Source of the DNA: Paludisphaera mucosa | Lineage (GTDB): Bacteria > Planctomycetota > Planctomycetia > Isosphaerales > Isosphaeraceae | Direction: 5' to 3' | DNA length: 64,000 bases | Assembly (NCBI RefSeq): GCF_029589435.1 | Contig: NZ_JARRAG010000002.1 | Location: 558,001 to 622,000 of the forward strand | In this document: piece by piece, positions 25,983-33,786 of the stretch | How positions within the stretch are numbered: the first letter of the stretch is position 1 | Layout of the letters: every line of letters begins with the position of its first letter | Translations under genes and position numbers: made by a program | The notes under the pieces: generated by a model | Seen by the model: the letters and a program-made list of their open reading frames with translations, nothing else | What the model was told of the DNA's origin: nothing | Databases searched by the model: none

Positions 25983-26303
25983 ATGGACGAGCGAGGATTC
26001 ATCGTTCACTCGACGCATCGGAATCCCAAGAAGGGTGGACTCTGGCTCTTTTCACGTTTTCCGCGGGCGGGTTCGGATGGGTTTCCTGAATTCATCGCCG
26101 ATGAAGAAGTCGATCTGCTGATCGCCGACGGGGGGAGGATCAGGACCCGCGTCGTCGAATGTCACCCGATCTTCATCGACCCGGTCGACCTCCCCCATAT
26201 AACATTCGGCATGTTCGTATCTTTGACGATCGAGGACGCATCCAGGCTCCGAGGAGCTAGGGTCCAGGCCGTTTGTGAATCCAAAATGAGGGACGGCTCG
26301 TAA
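25983..26303 (+). CDS. hypothetical protein, 106 aa
   Basis: The start is probably ATG 25983 (AGGTGAG upstream); the earlier in-frame ATG at 25920 lies within repeat copy A and is unlikely. The protein is mixed alpha/beta with acidic and aromatic residues (FIADEEVDLLIADGGRIRTR) and two near-identical His-Pro/Asp-Pro patches (CHPIFIDPVDLPHI). No membrane segment or known motif is seen. GC content is clearly lower than in the flanking MoxR cluster genes, like 22547-23191, hinting at later insertion between repeats. Existence as a gene is likely but not certain. Confidence 0.55.
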   Translation: MDERGFIVHSTHRNPKKGGLWLFSRFPRAGSDGFPEFIADEEVDLLIADGGRIRTRVVECHPIFIDPVDLPHITFGMFVSLTIEDASRLRGARVQAVCESKMRDGS

Positions 26304-26337
26304 GTCCCTGTTCGCGAGCATGGAGATCGCCGACGAC

Positions 26338-26375
26338 CGGCCCTTCGGTCCACCTTCTCCCGCGATCGGGGAAGG
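26338..26375. repeat. REP-like repeat, truncated half-unit (copy B)
   Basis: A single arm in inverted orientation (GGCCCTTCGGTCC-like core, CACCTTCTCCC and GGGGAAGG) lies just before the VWA gene at 26418. It is the reverse complement of the left arm of the other copies. Confidence 0.65.
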
Positions 26376-26417
26376 ACTCGATGTTCTGGATAGGTCACTG
26401 CCTGGGAGGTCGCGGGG

Positions 26418-28541
26418 ATGCCGGGGAACCTGTTCAGCCGCCTGGGATCGCTGCAGTTCAGCTCGCCGCTCGGGTGGCCGTTCTGGGCCGCGCTGGGGAT
26501 GGTGCCGCTGGGGATCGTCGCTCTGTACTTCCTCAAGCTGCGGCGGCGGCCGGTGCGGGTCGCCAGCACGCTGCTCTGGCGCAAGAGCCTGGAGGACATC
26601 CACGTCAACAGCCTCTTCCAGCGGCTCCGGCGGAACCTGCTGCTGTTCCTGCAACTGCTGATCGCGGCGCTGGCGATGCTGGCGCTGGCCGGGCCGCAGA
26701 TGAAGGGGGCCGGCGGCCAGGGGCGGCGGTTCGTGCTGCTGGTCGACGCCTCGGCGAGCATGACGGCCGTCGACGACGCGGGCGGCCCCAGCCGGCTCGA
26801 CAAGGCCAAGGAGGAGGCCCGCAAGGTCGTCCGCGACATGCAGGGCGACGACCTGGCGATGATCGTCTCGTTCGCCGACGCGGCGAAGGTGGTCTCGAAC
26901 TACACGGGCGACCAGCGCCTGCTGCTCCAGCGGATCGACGCGATCGCGGCGACGCAGGGGACGACGTCGCTCCGCGAGGCGCTCCAGGTCGCGGCGGGGC
27001 TGGCGAACCCGTCGAAGCAGGTCGGCGAGGGCGTGGTCGCGACGACCTCGCAGATCACGCCCAAGCTGTTCATCTACACCGACGGCGGCTTCCCGGACGT
27101 CGAGGGCTTCAGCCTCGGCAACCTGGAGCCCGAGGTCGTCGTGATCGGCCCGCCGCCCCCGCCCTACACGCCCCCCTCCGAGGGCGCCGCCCCGGCCGCC
27201 GGCCCCGCGACCGCCGGCGACCCCTCGGACAACGTCGCGCTCGTCGCGCTCCAGTCCCGCCGGATCGAGGAGAAGGCCGACCTGCACCAGGTCTTCGGCC
27301 GGGTCAAGAACTACCGGGCCGAGGCGGTCACGACCGAGGCCCAGCTCGTCCGCAAGCGGCTCGACCGCCCCGGCGACGAGGGGGGGCTGGTCGACGCCGT
27401 GGCGCTCGAGATTCCCGCGCGGGGCGAGCAGGCGTTCCAGTTCGACGTGCCCGAGCCCGGCGTCGCGGCGTTCGAGGTCCGGCTGACCGTGAAGGACTCG
27501 CTGGCCGTCGACGACCGGGCGTTCGTGGTCGTCGGCGACGCCCGCAAGGCGCGGGTGCTGGTCGTCTCGGCCAACGACCGCTACCTGATCGACGCCTTCA
27601 ACACGCCCACGATCGTCGAGAAGGCCGAGGTGACGACCGTCACGCCCGACGAGGCCAAGGGCGAGGCCGTCGCCCGCGACATGAAGGGCGGGCGCTACGA
27701 CCTCGTGGTCTTCGACGGCTGGCGGCCCGACGAGCCCCCCGAGTCGAACGCCCTGTATTTCGGCGTCTTCCCCCCCGGCGCGGGATACGACGCCCCGAAG
27801 GACGTCGAGCATCCGGCGATCCTCGACTGGAACGTCGGCCACCCCCTGATGCAGTACCTGCGGGACCTCTCGCTCGTGTACGTCGCCAAAGCCCGGGTGA
27901 TCGACCCGCTGCCGACGGCGGCCGTCCCGCTGATCGAGGGCGACGCCGGGGCCCTGGCCTTCGTCGTCCCGCGCGGGGGGTTCCTCGACGCCGTGACGAC
28001 CTTCCCGCTGCTCGACGGGACGACGCCCAACACCACATGGTTCCGCTACATCAGCTTCCCGCTCTTCCTGTTCAACGCCGTCCAGTCCATGGGGGGCGCG
28101 GCGGGCGGCGAGGACGCCGCGCCGGCGAGGCCGGGCCGGCCGATCCTCATCCGCGCCGAGACCGCCGAGAAGACGATCCAGGTCGCCCCGCCCGACGGCT
28201 CGTCCCCGAAGACGATCGGGCGCAACGCGCAAGGCGCCTTCGTCGACGACGCCGCCGTCGCCACGGGCCTGTACGAGGCCCGCTGGACCGGCGGCGCGGC
28301 CCCGTTCGCCGTCAACCTGTTCGACCCCCGCGAGAGCGACCTCGCCACCCGCGGCCTCGTCCCCGCCGGCGCCCCCGAGAGCCGCGCCGAATCGTACAAG
28401 ATCAAGATCGGCTACACCCCCGTCGAGGGCGCCCGCATCGTCCCCGACGTCCGCCGCGACTGGTGGAAGCTCGCCGCCCTGGCGGCCCTGGGCGTGCTGG
28501 TCCTGGAGTGGTACATCTACAATCGACGCGTGTATGTATAA
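26418..28541 (+). CDS. BatA-like membrane protein with VWA domain
   Basis: The N-terminus has the BatA-type double helix (PFWAALGMVPLGIVALYFLK and LLLFLQLLIAALAMLALAGP), followed by a VWA domain with MIDAS motif LLVDASASMT near residue 110 and a second conserved Thr/Asp region. The rest is a long beta-rich, probably periplasmic part, ending in a third helix (KLAALAALGVLVLEWYIYNR). It completes the MoxR-DUF58-VWA set that elsewhere forms envelope-associated metal-dependent assemblies. GGGAGGT lies seven bases before the ATG. It is flanked by inverted copies (A and C) of the dispersed repeat. Confidence 0.92.
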   Translation: MPGNLFSRLGSLQFSSPLGWPFWAALGMVPLGIVALYFLKLRRRPVRVASTLLWRKSLEDIHVNSLFQRLRRNLLLFLQLLIAALAMLALAGPQMKGAGGQGRRFVLLVDASASMTAVDDAGGPSRLDKAKEEARKVVRDMQGDDLAMIVSFADAAKVVSNYTGDQRLLLQRIDAIAATQGTTSLREALQVAAGLANPSKQVGEGVVATTSQITPKLFIYTDGGFPDVEGFSLGNLEPEVVVIGPPPPPYTPPSEGAAPAAGPATAGDPSDNVALVALQSRRIEEKADLHQVFGRVKNYRAEAVTTEAQLVRKRLDRPGDEGGLVDAVALEIPARGEQAFQFDVPEPGVAAFEVRLTVKDSLAVDDRAFVVVGDARKARVLVVSANDRYLIDAFNTPTIVEKAEVTTVTPDEAKGEAVARDMKGGRYDLVVFDGWRPDEPPESNALYFGVFPPGAGYDAPKDVEHPAILDWNVGHPLMQYLRDLSLVYVAKARVIDPLPTAAVPLIEGDAGALAFVVPRGGFLDAVTTFPLLDGTTPNTTWFRYISFPLFLFNAVQSMGGAAGGEDAAPARPGRPILIRAETAEKTIQVAPPDGSSPKTIGRNAQGAFVDDAAVATGLYEARWTGGAAPFAVNLFDPRESDLATRGLVPAGAPESRAESYKIKIGYTPVEGARIVPDVRRDWWKLAALAALGVLVLEWYIYNRRVYV

Positions 28542-28546
28542 AAATT

Positions 28547-28746
28547 CCTTTTCCCCCCGGGAGAAGGTGGCCCGAAGGGCCGGATGAGGGTCATGGCGCT
28601 TCGAGAAAGCCTCCGTGATCCCTCACTCATTCCCGACTCCCACGACCCTCATCCGCCGCTGCGAGGCGCCTCCTCCCGGCGGGAGAAGGATTCGGAGGGC
28701 CGGCCTCGGAAGCCCACGCTCGGGCTGCTCCCCGCGAGGGGGAAGG
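28547..28746. repeat. REP/BIME-like repeat, copy C
   Basis: Two 46-base arms face each other: 28547-28592 (CCTT...GAGGGTC) and 28644-28689 (GACCC...AGAAGG), with a 51-base spacer; each arm has its own small hairpin. A further half-unit-like stretch runs to 28746. The gap between the VWA gene and the receiver gene is filled by this element. Confidence 0.85.
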
Positions 28747-28761
28747 ACGTGATGGGCTCGT

Positions 28762-30531
28762 TCAGCCGGGCGACGGCGCACCGTCGGTCGGGGCGGCGGG
28801 GGCCTCGGCGGCGGGCTTGGGGGGGGCGGCGTCCTCGGCGCGGGGGGCCTGGATGTGGAGGGCCTGTTCGACGGCCTCCATCAGGCGGTCGGAGCGGAAG
28901 GGCTTGTAGAGGACGGTTTGCAGGCCCTCCTGACGGGCCTTGACGATGGAGTGGGTGGGGTCGTAGCCGAAGCCCGTCATGAGGATGACGGGGGTGTCGG
29001 GCTGGACCTCGCGGAGCCGCTTGAAGATGGCGTAGCCGTCCATGTCGGGCAGGCGGATGTCGGCGAGGGCCGCCGAGTAGGCCTCCTGGCGGGCGAGGGC
29101 GACGGCCTCGCGGGCGTCGCGCGCGGTCTCGACGACGGCGCCCTGCATGCCCAGAAGCTGGTGGGCCGAGCGGCGGATGGCCTCGTCGGCGTCGACCACC
29201 AGCAGCCGGGCGCCGGCCAGCCGCGCGGCGGGCGCGGGGGGGAGGCGGCTGGTGGAGGGGGTCGGCGCGAGGGTCGAGCCCACCTTCTGGATGATGCCGC
29301 GGATCTCGCGGGCCCGGTACAGCAGGTGGCGGAGGCGGGCGATCACGTCCTCGTCGTGGCCGGCGTAGCGGTCGAGGACCGTGACGGCGTCGGTGATCAC
29401 GTCGTCGAGCGGCAGGGCGACCTCGCGGCTGATGGCCTGGATCGAGGCGTTGGCGGTGCTCGCCTTCTCGGCCTGCAGCAGCTCCAGCGTGTTCAGGGCC
29501 GAGGCCACGTTGCGGCCGTAGATCTCCAGGAACTGGCGGTCGCGCTCGTCGAACGAGTCGGGCTGGGGGCTCTCGACGTTGAGCGTGCCGATCACGGTGC
29601 CGTGGTAGATCAACGGGACGGTCAGCGAGCTGCGGGCGTTCTCGGCCCCTTCGAGGTAGTACGGGTCCTTGGTCGTGTCCGGGCACAGGTAGCTCTGGCC
29701 GGTCGCCGCCACCAGGCCGGTCACACCCTGGCCCTGCTTCGAGGCCGACAGCTCGCGCATGGCGGCCAGAGGCGTCATCCCCTCGGTCAACAGCGGGATC
29801 AGCCGGCCGTTGGTGCGGTCGAGCAGGCGGATCTCGATGAAGTCCAGCCCCATCAGGTCCTTCATGTGCCGCGCGATGTTGTACTTGAGCAGGTCGGTCC
29901 GCTCCTCGACGCCCATCTGCGACAGCTCGTCGGGCGTGAGGTCGGCCAGCTCGTCGCCGGCCTGGGCGATGGCGTTGACCTTGAGCTGCTGCTGGGTCTC
30001 GTCGGTGATCTCGCGGGTCAGGGCGATCAGGTGCGTCAGGACGTGCTTGGAGTCGAAGACCGGCGTGACCGTCACCCGCAGGTAGCGGTTGTTGCGGATC
30101 TTCACGACCGTGTTCGAGGGCGCCCGCGAGGCGACCGCCGTGGTGAACGGGCAGGGCTCGGGGCCGAGGATGTCGGCCTCCACGAGCGCCTGGTAGAACC
30201 GCGAGCCCACCACGCGGTCGGGGTCGGCCGTGAACGAGAGGAATTCGGGGTTGGCCCAGATGATCCGCAGGTCGGGGTCGACCACGGCCACGCCGTCGGC
30301 GATCGCGTCGAGGATCTCCTCGGCCTGGATGATCATCCCCACCCAGCGCGCCGCGGCGAGCTGCGAGGCGTCGACGTAGACCCCCTCGAACCGGCCGTCG
30401 CGCAGCAGCGAGAGCGCCTTCGAGATCGACCGGACCGACACGACGTCGACGGAGTCCGCCAGCTTGTCGAGGATCGCCTCGCCGTGCGACGCTTCGCGCT
30501 CGATGACAAGGATGCGAGGCTTCTCGGCCAC
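28762..30531 (-). CDS. PAS-GAF-receiver signalling protein
   Basis: Domains in order: a receiver-like N-terminus (RILVIEREASHGEAILDKLA) lacking a clear phosphoacceptor; a PAS domain (~75-185; ILDAIADGVAVVDPDLRIIW); a GAF domain (~215-375; VPLIYHGTVIGTLNVESPQP); a helical linker resembling a DHp without its His; and a C-terminal receiver (~425-545) with ALADIRLPDMDG (phosphoacceptor Asp) and VLYKPF (Lys). There is no ATPase domain, so it cannot phosphorylate itself and must receive phosphate from another kinase or work as a sensor-adaptor. The start is GTG 30531. The tail is Pro/Ala-rich. Copy C of the repeat follows its stop. Confidence 0.9.
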   Translation of the reverse strand: MAEKPRILVIEREASHGEAILDKLADSVDVVSVRSISKALSLLRDGRFEGVYVDASQLAAARWVGMIIQAEEILDAIADGVAVVDPDLRIIWANPEFLSFTADPDRVVGSRFYQALVEADILGPEPCPFTTAVASRAPSNTVVKIRNNRYLRVTVTPVFDSKHVLTHLIALTREITDETQQQLKVNAIAQAGDELADLTPDELSQMGVEERTDLLKYNIARHMKDLMGLDFIEIRLLDRTNGRLIPLLTEGMTPLAAMRELSASKQGQGVTGLVAATGQSYLCPDTTKDPYYLEGAENARSSLTVPLIYHGTVIGTLNVESPQPDSFDERDRQFLEIYGRNVASALNTLELLQAEKASTANASIQAISREVALPLDDVITDAVTVLDRYAGHDEDVIARLRHLLYRAREIRGIIQKVGSTLAPTPSTSRLPPAPAARLAGARLLVVDADEAIRRSAHQLLGMQGAVVETARDAREAVALARQEAYSAALADIRLPDMDGYAIFKRLREVQPDTPVILMTGFGYDPTHSIVKARQEGLQTVLYKPFRSDRLMEAVEQALHIQAPRAEDAAPPKPAAEAPAAPTDGAPSPG

Positions 30532-30721
30532 GTGGTCAACCCAGTGCTTCTAGACGAACGAAACGGAGGCGGCGATCGGCGGTCGATCCGCGACGGGATC
30601 GGGGAGAGGGCGTCCATGCGGGCGATCCCCAGCCATCCTAATGCCGCACGCCCCCCCCGGGCAAGGATCCGCTAGACTGGAGCGTGATGACCGACGAACC
30701 CGCCCCGGAAGGACCGATTCC

Positions 30722-31279
30722 ATGCGCTCCACCCAACGCCTGACCGCCCACCAGGGCGCCCTGCTCGTGATCGACGTCCAGGAGAAGCTCGTCGCCGCCG
30801 TCGCCGACGGGCCCAGGGTCGTCGCCGCCGTCCTCCGGCTGGTCCGCGGCGCGCGGCTCCTGCACGTCCCGGTCCAGGCCACCGAGCAGTACCCCAAGGG
30901 GCTCGGCGCGACCGTCGGGCCGCTCGCCGAGCTGATCCCCGAACGCGCCTCCAAGCTGACGTTCGCCTGCTGCTCCGCCCCGCAGGTCCTGGAGCAGTTC
31001 TACGGCCGCCTGACCCGCCACGTGACGCTCGCCGGCCTGGAAGCCCACGTCTGCGTCGCCCAGACCGCGCTCGACCTGCTCGACCTGGGCTTCCGCGTCC
31101 AGGTCCCCGCCGACGCCGTCGCCTCGCGCAACCCCTTCGACCGCGACGTCGCCCTCCGCCGCCTGGAGGCCGCCGGCGCCACCATCTCCACCACCGAAGC
31201 CGTCCTCTTCGAATGGTGCGCGACCGCCGACCGCCCCGAGTTCAAGGCGATCAGCGGCCTGGTGAAGGAACCTGTTTGA
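30722..31279 (+). CDS. isochorismatase-family cysteine hydrolase
   Basis: The start is ATG 30722, preceded by GGAAGGA. The catalytic set of the isochorismatase superfamily is present: LLVIDVQEKL (Asp), ASKLTFACC (Lys) and GLEAHVCVAQTALDL (Cys at the expected place after a glycine-rich turn). Length (185 aa) is normal for YcaC/nicotinamidase-like small members. The substrate is not predictable from sequence. It is divergent from the receiver gene (190-base gap) and followed by repeat copy D. Confidence 0.93.
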   Translation: MRSTQRLTAHQGALLVIDVQEKLVAAVADGPRVVAAVLRLVRGARLLHVPVQATEQYPKGLGATVGPLAELIPERASKLTFACCSAPQVLEQFYGRLTRHVTLAGLEAHVCVAQTALDLLDLGFRVQVPADAVASRNPFDRDVALRRLEAAGATISTTEAVLFEWCATADRPEFKAISGLVKEPV

Positions 31280-31291
31280 GCGGAGCCCTCT

Positions 31292-31522
31292 CCTTCTCCC
31301 CTCGGGAGAAGGTGGCCCGAAGGGCCGGATGAGGGTCATGGCGCTTCGCGGACGCCTCCGTGGACCGACATGCCCTCCGAATTCCGACGACCCTCATCCG
31401 CCGCTGCGCGGCACCTTCTCCCGGGGGGAGAAGGGAAGACGATCGCATGAAAGCGCGAAAGCTTTTTGGCTCGTCACCCTCTCTTCCGGCCTTCGGCCAC
31501 CTTCCGCCGCGAGGGGGGAAGG
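31292..31522. repeat. REP/BIME-like repeat, copy D
   Basis: Arms 31292-31337 and 31389-31434 are each 46 bases, inverted relative to each other with a 51-base spacer; the left arm shares the run GGCCCGAAGGGCCGGATGAG with copy C. A third half-unit follows at about 31473-31522. The 279-base gap after the isochorismatase gene is essentially this element. Confidence 0.85.
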
Positions 31523-31558
31523 CCTTGATGGATGATCCAGACGAGGAGCGGCTTCCCC

Positions 31559-33310
31559 TCACTTCGCGACGGGGGCGGCGTCGTCGATCGTGAGCATAAC
31601 GTCCTGGAAATGCTCCTGCGCCCAGGTGAGCAACCTGCGGACGGCCGTGATCCGCTCTTGTCTATATTTGAGGCCTGTCTCCGCGGCGTTGCTCTCCCGC
31701 TCGGCCGAGTTCAGCGCCTCCGTTGCGTCCTTGAATCGAAGCTCGGACTTCTCAAGGGCTCGATCAACAGTACGACGGTCCATCCGCTTTCCAAGCTCCT
31801 CCGGACGTTCTACAAACTTCGCCTCCAGTTCCCTGTTTTGCTGGTGCTGTGCTTCCTCCCGCTGGAGTAATTTGCGTGCCTCGGCGACGTGCCCCGCCCG
31901 GTCCTTGAGGGTATTCCGGCTCTCCGCCTCTTCCACCAATGCCTGATCCTCCAGCTCCCGAAGCCGGGCCAGCAGCACGCGGGCCGGGGCGACGGCGTCC
32001 TCGCGGAGGCTCTGCGCCTGGAGTTCGGAGAGGAAGTCGTTGGTCTTGCCCAGGTAGCTCTCGGTGATCTTGTACTTCCGGTAGGCGCTCACGAGCTGCG
32101 CCTCGATCTCGCGGAGGCTGCGGGCGTCGGAGGGCGACAGGGCGGCCGGCTTCAGGCCGATGGCCTCGCCGACGTCCTTGATCGACGAGGTCGAGGGGGC
32201 GATCGCGAGTGATCGGCTGGCGACGGGCGGGGGGACTGCCGGCGGAGGCGCGTCGGTCGGCTTCGCCATCAGGCCGATGAGACGGTCGAGCTTCTCCTCC
32301 ACCTGGGAGAGCCGGTCCTCGGCCGACCTGGTTCCGGACGGCTGTCCCGCCGCCTTGTCGACGGGTTTCTCGACGACCGGCGGGGCCGGAGGACGGGGCG
32401 GGTCTTCTTGAAGGCCGGCGTCGAGCGTGCCGGCGGCGACAGCGAAGGCGCCGGCGGTCAGGCCGACGGAGGCGAAGGCGAATCCGAGCAGCTTCCAGGG
32501 CGGGGTCGACATGGTCGAGAGCACTCCTTGGGCCAGGGCCGCGGCGGGCCACGAGGACGACGGGGGAGAGGCCGACAGCAGGCCGACGAGGCCCGCGGAG
32601 AGGCCGACGAATCGGCCGACGGCGGCCACGGTCGTCGCGACGAGCGACGACGGGACGATCGACGAGCCGGCGAGGTCGGCCCGCAGCATCGCCAGGCTTG
32701 CGGAGGCGTCCACGCCCTGGCGCATCAGGCGCTGGTGGAGCACCGTCCGGGCCCTGGCCATCCGGCTGCGCACCGTGCCGACGGGCCAGCCCAACTCGGC
32801 CGCGGCCTGGTCGTGCGTCCGGCCTTTCAGGTAGCAGAGCACCAGCGGGGCGCGGTACTTCTCGGGCAGCCGCGACAGCTCACGGTCCAGGGTCTCCAGC
32901 GAGTCGTCGGGCGCGGGCTCGGGGTCGGCGAGGGCCTCGCGGACGGCCTCACGCTTGCCCTCTCGGGCCTGGCGCCGGAAGGCTTCGGAGCGGGCCCGGA
33001 CGGCGACGCGGTAGGCCACGCCGTAAAGCCAGCTCGACAGCGCGTCGCCGTCGCGCAGGTTTCGGCCCTTGCGGACCAGGATCAGGAAGGTCGCCTGGAA
33101 CGCATCCTCGACGTCGGCCGGGTCGCGCAGGTAGCGGCGGCAGAGGGCCAGCACCGACGGGCCGTGGCGGTCGACGATCGCCTCGAAGGCGGCCTCGTCG
33201 CGCTCGGCCAGGTATCTGTGCAGGAGCCGCGCGTCCCCACCGGGCGGGTCGACCCCGTCGCGAAGCAGCCGCTCGACCTCCCTCCCCGTCCGCCGGCTCG
33301 ACCTCAGCAT
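31559..33310 (-). CDS. ECF sigma factor fused to membrane anchor and coiled coil
   Basis: The start is ATG 33310. Residues ~33-105 are sigma region 2 (FEAIVDRHGPSVLALCRRYL, ADVEDAFQATFLILVRKG); ~130-190 are region 4 with the HTH (LGWPVGTVRSRMARARTVLH). After a linker, a hydrophobic helix (LLGFAFASVGLTAGAFAVAA, about residue 280) is followed by a Pro-rich stretch and a long Glu/Arg/Lys coiled coil to residue 583. The layout means a cytoplasmic sigma factor tethered to the membrane, with its sensory part on the other side. No separate anti-sigma gene is adjacent, so the tail may do that job. Planctomycetes are rich in such fused ECF proteins. Confidence 0.88.
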   Translation of the reverse strand: MLRSSRRTGREVERLLRDGVDPPGGDARLLHRYLAERDEAAFEAIVDRHGPSVLALCRRYLRDPADVEDAFQATFLILVRKGRNLRDGDALSSWLYGVAYRVAVRARSEAFRRQAREGKREAVREALADPEPAPDDSLETLDRELSRLPEKYRAPLVLCYLKGRTHDQAAAELGWPVGTVRSRMARARTVLHQRLMRQGVDASASLAMLRADLAGSSIVPSSLVATTVAAVGRFVGLSAGLVGLLSASPPSSSWPAAALAQGVLSTMSTPPWKLLGFAFASVGLTAGAFAVAAGTLDAGLQEDPPRPPAPPVVEKPVDKAAGQPSGTRSAEDRLSQVEEKLDRLIGLMAKPTDAPPPAVPPPVASRSLAIAPSTSSIKDVGEAIGLKPAALSPSDARSLREIEAQLVSAYRKYKITESYLGKTNDFLSELQAQSLREDAVAPARVLLARLRELEDQALVEEAESRNTLKDRAGHVAEARKLLQREEAQHQQNRELEAKFVERPEELGKRMDRRTVDRALEKSELRFKDATEALNSAERESNAAETGLKYRQERITAVRRLLTWAQEHFQDVMLTIDDAAPVAK

Positions 33311-33786
33311 GACCCCGTCCCTCCCCTTTCCCGAGGTTACTGCAGCGAGCCGGCCCCTCAATCTCGGATTCTTCGCGCCGGCCCCGTTTTTCTCCGCGAG
33401 CCGGCGTCCGCGATCGACGTTCCGGGCGCATAGTCTCTTGAAAGCTCCGCACGCCCGGTCGGACGGCCGCGGATCGAAAGAATGGCCGGAAATCGCATCG
33501 AAATGAACGAGCGAAGCCAATTTTCAAAACGGCAAATTCGACCCAAGCCATTTCCTGTATCAACTTATGTCTCATGATAGCGCAGCTCGATGCGCAGGGA
33601 CGAACCCAAAAGGAAGCCGACGGGCCGGCCTGGCGTCGCGAAGGCCGTCGGCCGGGGTCGGGCATTCGCCGCAGTCCGACTTTCCCGCTTGCGATCGGGC
33701 CGTCCCGCGCCTAGACTGACTCGGTACGACGTTCGTCGGAGAACCGCTCGGTTCGGATCCACGTCCAGGGTTGGGGGGACGGGCAC
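33311..33786. other. divergent intergenic region between sigma factor and coiled-coil genes
   Basis: About 476 bases, with a less GC-rich middle (33480-33590). An inverted pair GCCGACGG (33616-33623) / CCGTCGGC (33645-33652) could form a hairpin or binding site. Promoters for both flanking genes must lie here, but no strong hexamers were seen. Confidence 0.4.

Noticed and set aside
29147-30675. Plus-strand frames opposite the PAS-GAF-receiver gene
   Set aside because: Composition is of antisense type and the minus strand has complete domain motifs.
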